Source: Cydia pomonella (lineage: Eukaryota > Arthropoda > Insecta > Lepidoptera > Tortricidae). From it: a DNA stretch of 64,000 nucleotides. The stretch is from positions 2,728,001-2,792,000 of the forward strand of contig NC_084729.1 of the NCBI RefSeq assembly GCF_033807575.1. Direction: 5' to 3'. The number at the start of each line of letters is the position of its first letter. Positions within the stretch are counted from its first letter, which is position 1. Shown in pieces: positions 1 to 9,690 of this stretch. The position numbers were made by a program, and so were the translations under genes. Under the pieces are notes generated by a model. It saw nothing but the letters and a program-made list of their open reading frames with translations, had not been told where the DNA came from and did no database searches.

Positions 1-600
1 CTGTGTCAGTAACTGGGTCATTCACAGCAAATTTTTCTGCCTCTCTGCTGGAGGTGGAGCTTGAAGTAAAGTTGACAGATGGATACGCTAGAGGACTGTA
101 GTCTAGATAAAATATTTTACAATTAGGTACCACTTAATAAAACTACACTCCAAAATCATTTCTTATTTTTTTTCAAATCCGTCCTTATTCAAATTTTTGA
201 CGTGATTTAAACGACATACAGTAGTAGATGTATATCGGACAATACAGTTCCACTTTTGTATTTTTTTTACGTCCTTGACTGTACCTATCCAAATCATGTC
301 CATGGAAAATATCATCCAAATCGGTGCTCCAGACCAATCAGACTAAGCATGAAAAGGTAAGAAATATACCCATAGAAATCCATACTTCCGAACACTATCG
401 AATTTAGGTGTAATACCTATTAGTTAGAAGTAGGATTACAGGAAAGGAGAATACTCGTAGATATCAAAAACTTGAGGCCGAGTATTTACATTTTGTTTAC
501 AGTTATGTTTATGTATGCACAACTAAATGTATATGTACATATAATTATATCTACAGTTACATACTAATAATTAGGTATGTAATAGTATATTTACATAACA
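1..600. other. AT-rich non-coding sequence
   Basis: No reading frame, terminal repeat or known repeat was recognised. It lies downstream, on the minus strand, of the Helitron helicase fragment, so part of it may be the 3' non-coding end of that element. I could not find a clear Helitron hairpin-plus-CTRR terminus. Confidence 0.4.
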
Positions 601-617
601 TTGACATTTTACAATAT

Positions 618-1320
618 TTATTTGTACACCACATTGCGAGTCTCCCCGGCGGGCATCAACACGAATAGCTCCGTGCAGCTGGTAACGCGCGAGCACGTCA
701 CGTAGAGCTGCCCGTGCGAGAAGCAGCCCGTGCACAGGTCCACGCCAGCGGCGCGCAGCGTCTGCCTCTGCGACTTGTTGATGTTCATGGCGAAGCAGGC
801 GCTCACGGAGAACTGTAGGCGCTTGAAGTGGAACGGGAAATTGCTCAGGATGAGGGGGATGCGCGGGATGAACACGACTTCTGCGGCACCGCACTCCGTC
901 AGGATCTGCACCTCAATGAGGTTACGCTGCAGCTGCACTACTTTTAGCTGGGTTCCGTTGCATAACTTCGGAAGCGACAAATTCCGAAAAAGCATGATTG
1001 TAACTCCAACTTTCGGGGTTAATGTGTGTGCTGGGAGTCCTGAAGCACTCAATGAGATAAGGAACTAAGGAACTCTACCACCCGGTAGAGTTCCTTAGTT
1101 ATGTTGTGACATTGCCTTCATCCAAGACAGTGTTAATGGAATTATATACTGCATGTTCACCTTCGATTTCCGCCTGCTAATTTTTCTGCGTGAGCATGGA
1201 CCGTTCCTCTATGGGCGTGAGTATGGATCTCTCACAAACCCAAGAATGGCTCAGGTCTTCGTACACGCTACGAATGAGGTTTTCAATGGATGGAACGATC
1301 CTGCATAACGTCTCTGGTAG
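618..1320 (-). pseudogene. Helitron (rolling-circle transposon) helicase C-terminal remnant
   Basis: The minus-strand frame 1052-618 encodes 144 residues matching the C-terminal end of Helitron Pif1-like helicases. It shows VGVTIMLFRNL, the LCNGTQL stretch, the FIPRIPLI stretch, FKRLQFSVSACFAMNINKSQ (helicase motif V/VI region) and the end motif CFSHGQLYVTCSR followed by NVVYK and a stop. Further upstream, about 1290-1180, the frame resumes with an SWVCERSILTP block typical of the same family. Between the two parts the frame is broken by stops and by the 38-bp palindrome at 1063-1100. The N-terminal Rep (HUH) domain and most helicase motifs are absent, so this is a dead 3' piece. Helitrons use this protein for rolling-circle transposition. 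Identification is by motif recall; moderately high confidence. Confidence 0.72.
1063..1100. repeat. Perfect 17-bp hairpin inside the Helitron remnant
   Basis: AACTAAGGAACTCTACC (1063-1079) is followed by a 4-base loop and its exact reverse complement at 1084-1100. It sits at the point where the helicase frame breaks. Confidence 0.9.
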
Positions 1321-1705
1321 TTGTGGCTACGCCTAAAATCACGATCGTCGCTATAGTTTCGTAACGTCAATGCGTTGTGAGACTTTCGTGAAAGGTTCGC
1401 TTTTTTTCGGGAAGGCATTTTCAGTTTTTAGTTCTTATGGCATTTTAACGCGTATAAAATGCGAGTCCCAAATCGTTTGACATTTACACCGCAAACATCA
1501 GAGAATTATTTTTTTCATAGTACCCACCTTCGTAGCCATTATTAAGTGCTTAAAAGAGGCGATACGTATGAATATGGATACGATAAAATTACGATTAGGT
1601 ATAATTCATGACGGAGAAAATATTTTTTTAAATAATTATGCAGTTATACGCGTGTTGATATGTGTGTTGATTTTGCCACTACTTAATAATAATAATGTCA
1701 TTTTT
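1321..1705. other. No recognised feature
   Basis: AT-rich sequence between the Helitron remnant and the next terminal-inverted-repeat element. Short open frames here have no recognisable content. Confidence 0.4.
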
Positions 1706-2485
1706 AACCGACTTCAAGATTTCAAAAGGAGGAGAATCGAGGGAACTCTTCAAATATGAAAGTCATACCTACATATAATGATTTTTGTATTTTCTTTAAC
1801 AAATCTAGCATTTACATTTAAAAAAGTGACATTTGTTGAAGTGGAACTGCTGATGATGATCAGAATGGAACTCTTCAACGACACGTTTGGCGATTTGTCC
1901 TCTTCGCTGTGTTTGTTAAGTAAATTAGATTTTCAAGACAAATTTTTGTCTAGTTCGAGTTCTGACGATGGGGTCCATGAGGAATCGAGGGAACTCTTCA
2001 AATGTGAAAGGCATACATATAGTGATTTTTGTATTTTCATCAACAAATCAAGTATTTACATTTGTAGAAGGGACATTTGATGAAGTGGAACTGTTCATGA
2101 TGAACATAATGGAACTCTTCAACGATGCATAGTTCACGTTTGGCAATTTGTTATCTGTGCATCTTTGTCAAGTAGTTAGGTTTTCAAGACACATTTTTAT
2201 ATTTCTATCCTATGTAGTTTTTTTAATAATTATCTGGTGCTTTATTTCATGCATGGTGTGAAATAATTTATCTTAAATACAGTCGAATACCCTATTGCGG
2301 GTATCTTACCAGTCAACCATAGGGCAAATCTGAAATGTGTCAAGGTGGGTGCAGTGACAAAAAAAAACATGTTACCTCCTTTTCTACATAATTAGGCGTA
2401 GGACGCTGTCTTTTTAATTTAATTGTATGAAATCAAAAATCAACAATAATCGTTCTTTCACCGGTCTACCTCATTGAAGTCGGTT
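1706..2485. mobile_element. Non-autonomous element with AACCGACTTCAA terminal inverted repeats
   Basis: AACCGACTTCAA at 1706-1717 is matched by TTGAAGTCGGTT at 2474-2485. The interior carries a direct duplication with a period of about 248 bp. GGAACTCTTCAAAT, the CATTTGATGAAGTGGAACTG block and the TTTTCAAGACA block each occur twice, in units starting near 1734 and 1982, and the second unit is diverged and shorter. No transposase is present. Whether the terminal match marks true element ends is inferred. Confidence 0.55.
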
Positions 2486-2739
2486 TTTTTTTTCTTAAAA
2501 ATTATTAGTTTACTTGATTACTAAATTTTTACTCAGTTTCCCAAAAGATGGCACTCTGCAATGTATGGCAATTAATTTACTGTCGTTTAATTTCGTTGTA
2601 TTATTACATCAACACAATTGAAATTGAATTAATATCCGTACCCCCCTCTTCTAACTTTAGAGTTAATTTGGCAAAATCCTTCCTCGGTGGCTTAATTGCA
2701 GCACCATATCTGTTAGTTTAGCAGGGTACTCGATACTCG

Positions 2740-3075
2740 TAGCACAAAAGTTTGCACCTCCTTCCTTAGCGCCATAAGATTCAGGTGCAAACTTAACTCA
2801 ATCGAGTGTAGTGGCTACCCCCCATTCTAGGGGTTGAATTTTTATAGCCTATAACTTGGCCGGGCATTTTCTCGACAGATTAGTAAAGTTTGCATCAAAA
2901 TCCGTTCAGCCGTTTTCTCGTGATGCGAGGTCAAATAAACAGACAAACAGAAAAACAGACAAACAGACAAAAATTCTAAAAACTGTTGGAACGTGTTCTG
3001 TTAACGATTCTTAGTATCCCCAGCCTACTTTTTTTCGAATATCTTCCATGTACAGACTTTCGACCCCCTTCAGCT
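2740..3075. repeat. Dispersed insect-type repeat with CAGACAAA run
   Basis: It contains the phrase AAAATCCGTTCAGCCGTTTT, a run of CAGACAAA units (2938-2973) and an inverted pair TTTGCACCT/AGGTGCAAA at about 2749-2791. This style of sequence is common in moth genomes; a related block occurs near 53575-53640. The class is not assigned. Confidence 0.45.
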
Positions 3076-3501
3076 TTATTATATGTATAGATTAGGTTGC
3101 TATACCTATATAAAATTATTGCTAACATGCATACCTATATATTATAACAATTACAGATCCAGTATTCATAACTCTTATAATTACCTACCTAAGTATTGAC
3201 ACAATACAATAGTAGTTAAGTCATGTTTTAGTTACAATACAGCTTATACAGCTTATGCAGCAATTTAACTTATATTACAACATTAAAATAATTAGTTTAT
3301 TAATAATTGAGCAACTCATTAATGGAATAAAAACACATTTCAAGTAACCAATCAAACATTTTTTTCTGACAGTTATTTATATCTAGTGATTTTATGTCAT
3401 TTGGAACATATAGTTTGTCTGGATACCTGCCATTTGTTTTATTATGAACGGCATCATGCAGAGGAAACAGGTTTGGGTGTTTAGCAACCTCATATACTTA
3501 T

Positions 3502-3646
3502 CAGTGGCGGCGCGTCACAAACATTCGTAGGGAACCCGGAGCTAATTTTGCTTTCCTTTTCTCCATAAACCGATCGTGAAAGTACTCAACGGGCTGAAGT
3601 TTAGACAAGCCGGTGGGAATCGAGTTCTTTGAACGATCCGCCACTG
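3502..3646. mobile_element. hAT-type MITE, 145 bp
   Basis: The ends are CAGTGGCGGCGCG and CGATCCGCCACTG, giving a 9-bp TIR CAGTGGCGG. It is flanked by an exact 8-bp duplication ATACTTAT at 3494-3501 and 3647-3654. The CAG...CTG ends and 8-bp duplication fit the hAT superfamily. It lies inside the LINE RT remnant and has no transposase. Confidence 0.9.
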
Positions 3647-3956
3647 ATACTTATATACAAGCAGGACAGCGGAAGAATTTTTAGCTCCTTGAATATTGGT
3701 CTGCAGTGGGCTAAATATTGGGCGCCAGATACAGCTCGAATACACTTTTTCTGAGTGATGAATGCTCTCTGTATATCAACTGAATTGCCCCAAATTATCA
3801 GTCCGTGGCGTAACACAGATGATACATATCCATGATACGCAGAGAGAGCGGCCTCTTCAGATGTTACAGTTCTAAGTTTTCGTAGCGCAAACACAAATCT
3901 GTCTAATCTGCTGCATATGTTATCGATGTGTAGTTTCCAGTTACATTTAATGGGAA

Positions 3957-4246
3957 ACATACAGCACATAATAAAACAAAATGGTAAAAACTAATCTAAA
4001 TTAAAATATATCTAAATAAGGCCCCCGCGGCATTGTGCCAAAGATGCTGGCAGCATTCCCTCGCTGAATGGCAATACTAATGCGCTGCGAGAGAAAGCTG
4101 CCAGCTCTCTGGTCACCGGTAGAGTCTATGAGCCTTTTACTCATTTCCTTAAAAAGTATCTTGGCGCTTGGACCCCACGGCCCTAGTGTCTCGACTCCAA
4201 ACGCCACAAAGTGGTATTGGGGGCCGAGACTTCGATATTTGAAAAC
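3957..4246 (-). pseudogene. 3' end of a second LINE inserted in the first
   Basis: The minus-strand frame 4207-4001 encodes a tail with VETLGPWGPS, LFKEMSKRL, SQRISIAIQRGNAASIFGT and PRGPYLDIF. The same tail occurs at 41290-41470 and 48110-48353. It is flanked by a repeated AACTGGAAAC (minus-strand sense), a likely target duplication of the host LINE, whose thumb domain is split exactly there. Confidence 0.7.
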
Positions 4247-4355
4247 CTAAGATGTTTCCAGTTAAGATGCTTGTCTATTGTCAAACCAAGGAAGGAGGCT
4301 GAGTAATGCAGTGCTGTCATCTGCATAGCAATGAATCTTGTTAGTTAATAACATA

Positions 4356-4543
4356 CAGTAGAATTCATTTATAACGACGTCGCTTATAACGACTAACCGT
4401 TTTTAGCGTCGATATTATTTACTCAAGTTCGGTTTAATACATAATTACATACATATGTAAATAGTATCCGTTTTATACGTCATCCGGTTAGTACGACATA
4501 ATATCGCCGGTCCCTTGAAGGTCGTTATATCCGGATTCTACTG
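4356..4543. mobile_element. Tigger/pogo-like MITE, 188 bp
   Basis: CAGTAGAATTCATTTATAACGAC at the left is mirrored by GTCGTTATATCCGGATTCTACTG at the right, with TA on both sides. TA duplication and CAGTAGAAT...TATAACGAC ends are typical of pogo/Tigger-type non-autonomous elements. It separates RT motif B from the YADD box of the surrounding LINE. Confidence 0.82.
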
Positions 4544-4649
4544 TATATACAGAAGGAACAGGGTAGGCGATAGTACAGAGACTTGGGGTACGCCAGCGTT
4601 TATGGGCAGCAATGAAGTCGGCAGTCATGTCGCGCTGCAATACTGCTGC

Positions 4650-5420
4650 AGTAATGCTGGTGCAGTCTGAATACGAACAGTACCTTAAGGTCTTGTTTAG
4701 ATGGGATGGGATTTTAGCTACATTGCGGACTATTGAGGATATAGTACATTGTATTCTGCCGACCGATCAAATACCGCAATGTAATAAATCTCGTATGCGA
4801 CTTCTCTCATAGTCTAAATTAGCCCTAATATATTGAATTGTGGAATTAAATACATTTATTTTAAATTAATATCGTTCTCCCTATTCTCATCCTAATATTT
4901 CAGATCACTATTAGGGTCATATACTCATGTCCCATTATAGGGGACCCATCACTGGTTCCTCTCCATTACAGGGGTTCCATCACTGGAGCTTTGTGGTCTA
5001 TGACTGGAGAAAAAAAAACATAGTTTTAATTTTCCGATTATGTGGAAACGAATAGCAGTATCTTTTGTACAATACGCTTGAAACATAAAATACGGATGAT
5101 AGGAGATTCAACTTTTAACACGCTAAGGAGTATAATTTTTACATTTTACAGGGAAATGTTACAAATGATACAAATTTGCTCTTAAATGTCCCATGACTGG
5201 TGCCGTTACCCTATGTGTGTAACAGAGTCGTTAACTTTGATTGTATTGTCCGCAGAAGTGACCTTTTTCAAAAAGGTGTTTGACCCGTTTAAGACCTATG
5301 TTTGTAATTTGTTTCTATCGATCGAAAGTCAAGTCGAATTGATGAAGTTACTAGAAAAAGGCCTCAAGATTGTTATTCATATTGGCAACCGTAAGTATAT
5401 TTACCTTAGGTATATCTAGA
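4650..5420. other. No recognised gene or element
   Basis: AT-rich sequence. A short imperfect duplication (CCATTATAGGGG/CCATTACAGGGG with ATCACTGG) occurs at 4930-4990. Open frames here show no family signature. Confidence 0.4.
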
Positions 5421-5422
5421 TC

Positions 5423-5886
5423 AGATATGGAAGACCAAAAGGAAGATGGAAAGACGAGATCGTAGAGATTGCCGGAGAAAACTGGCCAGTAATAGCGTCT
5501 GAAAGAGACGATTGGAAATGCCTGGAGGAGGCCTTTACCCGCCGAGGGGTCCACACACAAACTACACCGAATGTGTGTGTAAAATTATGATATAAGTACT
5601 TACTCTTACATAAAAAAAAAGTATACTATTCTTATAAAAATTCTTTTTTTTAATGAACGTAATCGATTTAATGAATATGAAAAAATTCAATGATTAATGA
5701 TTAATTTATGAATACATGTACCTCTATTAGGACACAACAAAAAAAATATAATATATATATGTATATTTTCGTTTCCGTTTAAATGCATTCATTATTAAAA
5801 AATGAAATTTAAACTATAATTTATCAAAACGAAATATTGCATGATGTAATCAAGATTTGGAATAATAAAGCCTTTTTTATTTTATT
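5423..5886 (+). pseudogene. RTE-type LINE 3' end
   Basis: The frame from 5423 encodes GRPKGRWKDEIVEIAGENW followed by an ERDDWKCLEEAFTRRGV block, the conserved C-terminus of RTE-clade LINE reverse transcriptases. It is followed by an AT-rich 3' UTR, an AATAAA-like signal near 5863 and a (TTTTA)n tail. Everything upstream in the element is missing, as expected from 5' truncation. Confidence 0.82.
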
Positions 5887-6034
5887 TTATATCTATGAAA
5901 GCGCTACGATTTTTCAAAAACTCTACTAGCTGTACCTACTGCGGCTTAATAATCGGTCAAAAATATCAGACATCGGACAGCTGGGGGTCTTTATTAAATG
6001 GTTTTTAAATATTTAAACTAGTGACGACACTAAT

Positions 6035-6170
6035 ATGCCCATTTGCGTCTTATTACAGCTCTTTGTTTTAATATTCGCAATAAATACATGTCACCAAGAA
6101 AATAGACAAAAGAGGCCCGGCAAAGGTGACGGTCGCCATCATTACGTCACTTTAAGGCCCACTTACCATT
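6035..6170 (+). other. Possible exon of a small secreted peptide (weak)
   Basis: A frame starting at 6035 has a signal-peptide-like N-terminus (CVLLQLFVLIFAINTC) followed by a basic stretch QENRQKRPGKGDGRHH, then runs into a MITE at 6152. TCTTATTACAG just inside it resembles a splice acceptor and AAGGTGACG a donor. It could be a real exon or a chance frame in AT-rich DNA. No homologue is recognised. Confidence 0.15.
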
Positions 6171-6270
6171 TCGCCGAACGATATCGGCTTGTCAGTTATT
6201 CGCAGCTGACAATCTCGAATAACTGACAGACTGATATTGTCCGGCGAACTGGTAATCAGTGGACCCCTTA
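6152..6270. mobile_element. Short MITE with ~50-bp imperfect terminal inverted repeats
   Basis: The left arm (AAGGCCCACTTACCATTTCG, then GATATCGGCTTGTCAGTTATTCG) mirrors the right arm (CGAATAACTGACAGACTGAT, then CGAACTGGTAATCAGTGGACC). The arms almost meet, leaving a loop of about 12 bases, so the whole is a foldback. Confidence 0.8.
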
Positions 6271-6279
6271 GATCCATAA

Positions 6280-6565
6280 TGCCTGCAAAAACCAGAATAT
6301 CATCATTGATGCGAAGAGTTCTGGGTAGCACCAGCAGCATTTTGAGCTCACTTGCTGAACGGGTAGATTGCCCGATAATGCGTTATTGGGATAAGATGCA
6401 TGCCCCAGTGCGCGCCTCTCCCCGGAGATATTAGGTTTAGGTTTAAGTAATGTATGTCACTAACACTAGTTGTAAGTAAATTGTACAGTGTTGTAGTTGT
6501 AAGTGTATTGTGTGTATTATACTAACAAATTATGGAACCAGAGTCCGACATAAATATTTTAATTT
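6280..6565 (+). repeat. Retroelement 3' end-like sequence, unclassified
   Basis: It ends in an (ATTTA)n-like stretch (6553-6580) after an AT-rich, GT-rich segment, resembling a LINE tail. The upstream part has no recognised coding block. Confidence 0.3.
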
Positions 6566-6639
6566 AATTTAATTTAAAAAGTTGTACATAATGACACTAA
6601 CATAACCTATAACAGTACCTATTTTACATAATTAAATTT

Positions 6640-7090
6640 ATAAGAAATAACATTCAACTATTTCCAATTAAGACATTTAAAAGTTCACGTATTACACTAA
6701 AACACAAAAATTGTTAGACTCAACATGTTGTCGACTTGCTAAATCCAACAAAACAGTATACATTGCGGGGCCAGGTACCTACAATAAACTACCTGACAAC
6801 ATTAAAAATAATGATAATGATCAGACATTCTTTGCGAAAGTAAAAAAATGGCCGCCACAAATGCATTTTACGACATGTCGGAATATAATAATAATTGAAT
6901 TTAATTTTAATGTAATGTTTTAATTTTGACTATGTAATTTGTATTGATTATTTATTACGTGTTATTTATTGTTTTTATTTTACTCTTTTTTGATGATAAT
7001 TATTTTAATGAATTGTGATTTAACTGACATACTTATTAATATTACACCAATGACATTTAAAATTTTAATTTAATGAATAAATGAATATGA
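6640..7090 (+). pseudogene. LINE C-terminal fragment and 3' UTR
   Basis: The frame from 6711 includes GPGTYNKLPDNIKN followed by FFAKVKKW, the conserved tail seen at the C-terminus of Jockey/CR1-like RTs (compare the WNDLPPPLRTN tail at 10440). It ends in AT-rich DNA with GAATAAATGAATATGAATATGAA near 7074-7098. Confidence 0.55.
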
Positions 7091-7678
7091 ATATGAATTA
7101 ATATGAGTACCAAAGAGAATTTAGGATGTACTTAGTTGAAAATTCGTCAACCATTGGTATATTGTGCGGGAAATATATACTCCGATTTAAACGCCTGCTA
7201 AAAATACTTTGCAATGATCATATTGAAGCTGTTAAAGATTGCTGTTAATTTTTAACCAGGCGTTCTATCTTAATTGTATAATACTTAAAATCATATAGGG
7301 TTCGTTGTAGCAACGAGTATCTAATTATATTATTATTGAAAAAACTGTAGACTAAAAAGGAGATGGCGGGACGGCGTGGGATGTAGAATGTTAACATTAA
7401 GTCATAACGATTGGCAGAAGAAGGGAAGCTAGGTATGTATATTTATTTCTAGGCCCGTATTACAAATATGCTATACACGAACAGTATACCAAAATTACTT
7501 AAACATAAAAATAAGCACTATTTAGGCGACAGAACAGCGTGGCTCCGTTGATGCCTGCTCTTTTGACGGATTCGCAGTTTTGTTTGCTCCGAAACTTCCT
7601 AAGTCCGAAACACGACACCGTTCGGGCAGAAATCGGCGCACTCGATGGTCCCCTGCCGCCCTCGCGGAACACCCAGCA
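7091..7678. other. No recognised feature
   Basis: Mixed AT-rich DNA. A frame across 7539-7802 is open but runs straight into a foldback arm and has no recognisable domain. Confidence 0.4.
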
Positions 7679-8450
7679 GCAAAGAGAATTAAGGAGACCA
7701 AGAGTGCTCACTCCATACAACGGTTTTGTTACCAAAAATACTATTATTAGTAGTCTACATCTAGCGTCAAGTAGCGGAACTCTCAGTACTGCTACTCGAT
7801 AATAGATGTCGCGGCAAACGATTTTCAGCTAATATTATAACCAGAGTAAGCATATGAGTTAAAAATAGAGTTCCGGTTACTCTGGTTATAATATTAGCGG
7901 AAAATCTTTGACCATTAGACTTTTTGTTTGCCGCGACATCTAACAGTATTTTAGGTAACAAAACCGTTGTATGGAGTGTGCACTTTCTTCTTAAGAGGCT
8001 GTCAATACCTAAAGCGCGCACACTGTCTATTTGTATCGGAGTAAATGAGATAGCACTGTCGCATGTTACTGGGCCTGAGCAAGGGAATAAGAAAAATATT
8101 TAAATAAAAAAAAAGGGGATTATTAGTGTTATATTTTACTTAACCACGGTTTAGATATAAATGTTTTGTAATTGTGATTTTAATTGCAGACCTATAAGTC
8201 AAAACAATAAAGACATAAAACCGTTTAATTGTGATTTTAAGACCAATCTTTGCAATTATTTTCTATCGAGCCGATTTCGTTCAATCGTGTATCGAGTACA
8301 ACCACGGTCTTTGAAATATAATAATCTTTAAATTAATATGAACATATATTTTTCTTACTTGACTAAAACAAATAATCTTTCTTAAAAAACTGTTTAAGTA
8401 ACATCAATTTCAAGGACATTGGGTGTTGACAGCCTCTTAATTCTCTTTGC
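7679..8450. mobile_element. Foldback element with nested inverted repeats
   Basis: The outer ends GCAAAGAGAATTAAG (7679) and CTTAATTCTCTTTGC (to 8450) are inverted. Inside, a strong hairpin spans about 7701-7990. GGTTTTGTTACC with CACTCCATACAACG is mirrored at 7955-7985, and AGATGTCGCGGCAAACG with CTAATATTATAACCAGAGTAA is mirrored at 7877-7943. No transposase. The outer boundaries are tentative; the inner hairpin is clear. Confidence 0.55.
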
Positions 8451-8559
8451 CCAGCATTGTGACATAATATAATATAACTAACGAAAAAAAAATAGGTAGG
8501 TATTTGATTTAATAACAGTATTTTTCAATTGTTCGCAAAAAGGCTCAAAGATTTATAGG

Positions 8560-9077
8560 TACAGTCAGCATCAAAAGTAGCAGCTTAACAAAAAGTGATG
8601 ATTAACATACGAGTAGAACAACTAAGATTGTAAAAGATATACTTATGAGCGCGAATTGTAGAAATTTATCTATATTTGGAAAAGTTATGCGGAATATCAG
8701 ATACTTTTGGCGCGTTGTTTCATCCGCTACTACTGGACCCGGGTACGTCCTTAAACTACGTCCAAAAGAGAGGTATGGGCATTGTGAATGTCATCTCGCT
8801 TTGTGTGGTAGGGCACAGCCAGTGGATGTCATTCCAGATCTAGAGCAGAGCCCAACTGGGGAAGTACCTCCACCTTACAGAAAACAGCAGCCAAATAACA
8901 CTAGACCCTACTCATAGTGTTGTGTTCCTGCCGGTGAGTAAGGTTGCCAGAGCTCAACGACTCCTCTGGAGTTGCAGGCGTACATAGGCTACGGAGACTG
9001 CTTACCATCAGGCGGGCCGTATGCTTGTTTGCCACCGACGTAGTATAAAAAGAAAAATACTATTGATGCTGACTGTA
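8560..9077. mobile_element. MITE (TACAGTCAGCATCAAAAGTA ends) interrupted by a retroposed repeat
   Basis: TACAGTCAGCATCAAAAGTA at 8560 is mirrored by TACTATTGATGCTGACTGTA ending at 9077. The TA at each end suggests a Tc1/mariner-type target site. The retroposon at 8734-9050 sits inside, close to the right terminus. Confidence 0.7.
8734..9050 (+). repeat. Dispersed retroposon-like repeat 'C'
   Basis: It starts GGACCCGGGTACGTCC and ends CACCGACGTAGTATAAAAA. It is the most complete uninterrupted copy here, apart from lacking part of the segment around TCGGCAACGCGCATGTAA. Other copies or tails: 18603-18712(-), 38449-38882, 39027-40752, 43920-44028, 46060-46190(-), 51131-51288. Many copies keep only the right end, as for 5'-truncated retroposons. 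Confidence 0.75.
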
Positions 9078-9079
9078 CG

Positions 9080-9690
9080 TTAGGTCAGTACCTTCTAGCA
9101 GGTAGGTTTGTGAACTTTAGATGTATATTTTAGTATTAAGCTATTATTTCTCGAATCAACCGCAAGTGTTACATCACACAGAAACGATTCAGAAGTTAAG
9201 TAATACTACGAGGTCAATGACCCGGGCGTGGAGGCTTGCTCATTCTCATAGCAGGTATATGGAGCTAATTGGTTATCCACTGGACTGGTTCGCACGTCAC
9301 TCCGATGTGCGAGCGGGATGCCGCTATATTACGCGCATAGCGTTGCTCGCTCAAACAAATAGTTAAATAGTTGAAATAACGTAAAAAATATGCGCTTACG
9401 CGTACCTAACTGCCAATAGTTATTTGTTTTACGGGGACAAAGTTGTTGTTTAACCGCTCGTGCTAATATTGACACCCGAGCAAGCGAAAGATTCCAAAAT
9501 TGAACCACGAGCGTAGCGAGCGGTTCGAGACGCGGAATCCTGAGCGTTGCGAGGGTTTCAAGGTACGAGGGTTAAATAAACTTTTTCTCCGAGTGAAACA
9601 CAAAATTTTTGACAGATGACACCCAGATTTATTACTCTTTCAAAAGCAGTGACACGAAAATGGCTGAAATTCTAATAAATTCGGATCTCA
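9080..9690. other. No gene; GAGCG/CGAGCG-rich repeat-like sequence
   Basis: A stretch at about 9290-9590 is rich in CGAGC/GCGAG words and includes an imperfect inverted relation between AACAAATAGTTAAATAG (9354) and CTAACTGCCAATAGTTATTTG (9407). It resembles non-coding repeats rather than genes. Confidence 0.35.

Larger units (their letters stand above)
3060..4640 (-). pseudogene. Jockey-like LINE reverse transcriptase remnant with three later insertions
   Basis: Reading the minus strand, an INAGVPQ..SVLSPTLFLLYI block (about 4610-4545) matches RT motif B. HCYADDSTA (about 4335-4310) is the catalytic YADD box. FLGLTIDKHLNWK and LHIDNICSRLDRFVFALRKL are the thumb, and an IIWGNS block follows. 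A tail block YEVAKHPNLFPLHDAVHNKT with NDIKSLDINN ends in a stop near 3300. The pieces lie in different frames and lack the endonuclease. The copy is cut by a Tigger-like MITE (4356-4543), another LINE 3' end (about 3957-4246) and a hAT MITE (3502-3646). The AT-rich 3060-3300 stretch is probably its 3' UTR. Confidence 0.8.

Noticed and set aside
7539..7802. 87-codon plus-strand frame
   Set aside because: Extends into a foldback arm; no recognisable domain and the complementary frame is also open.
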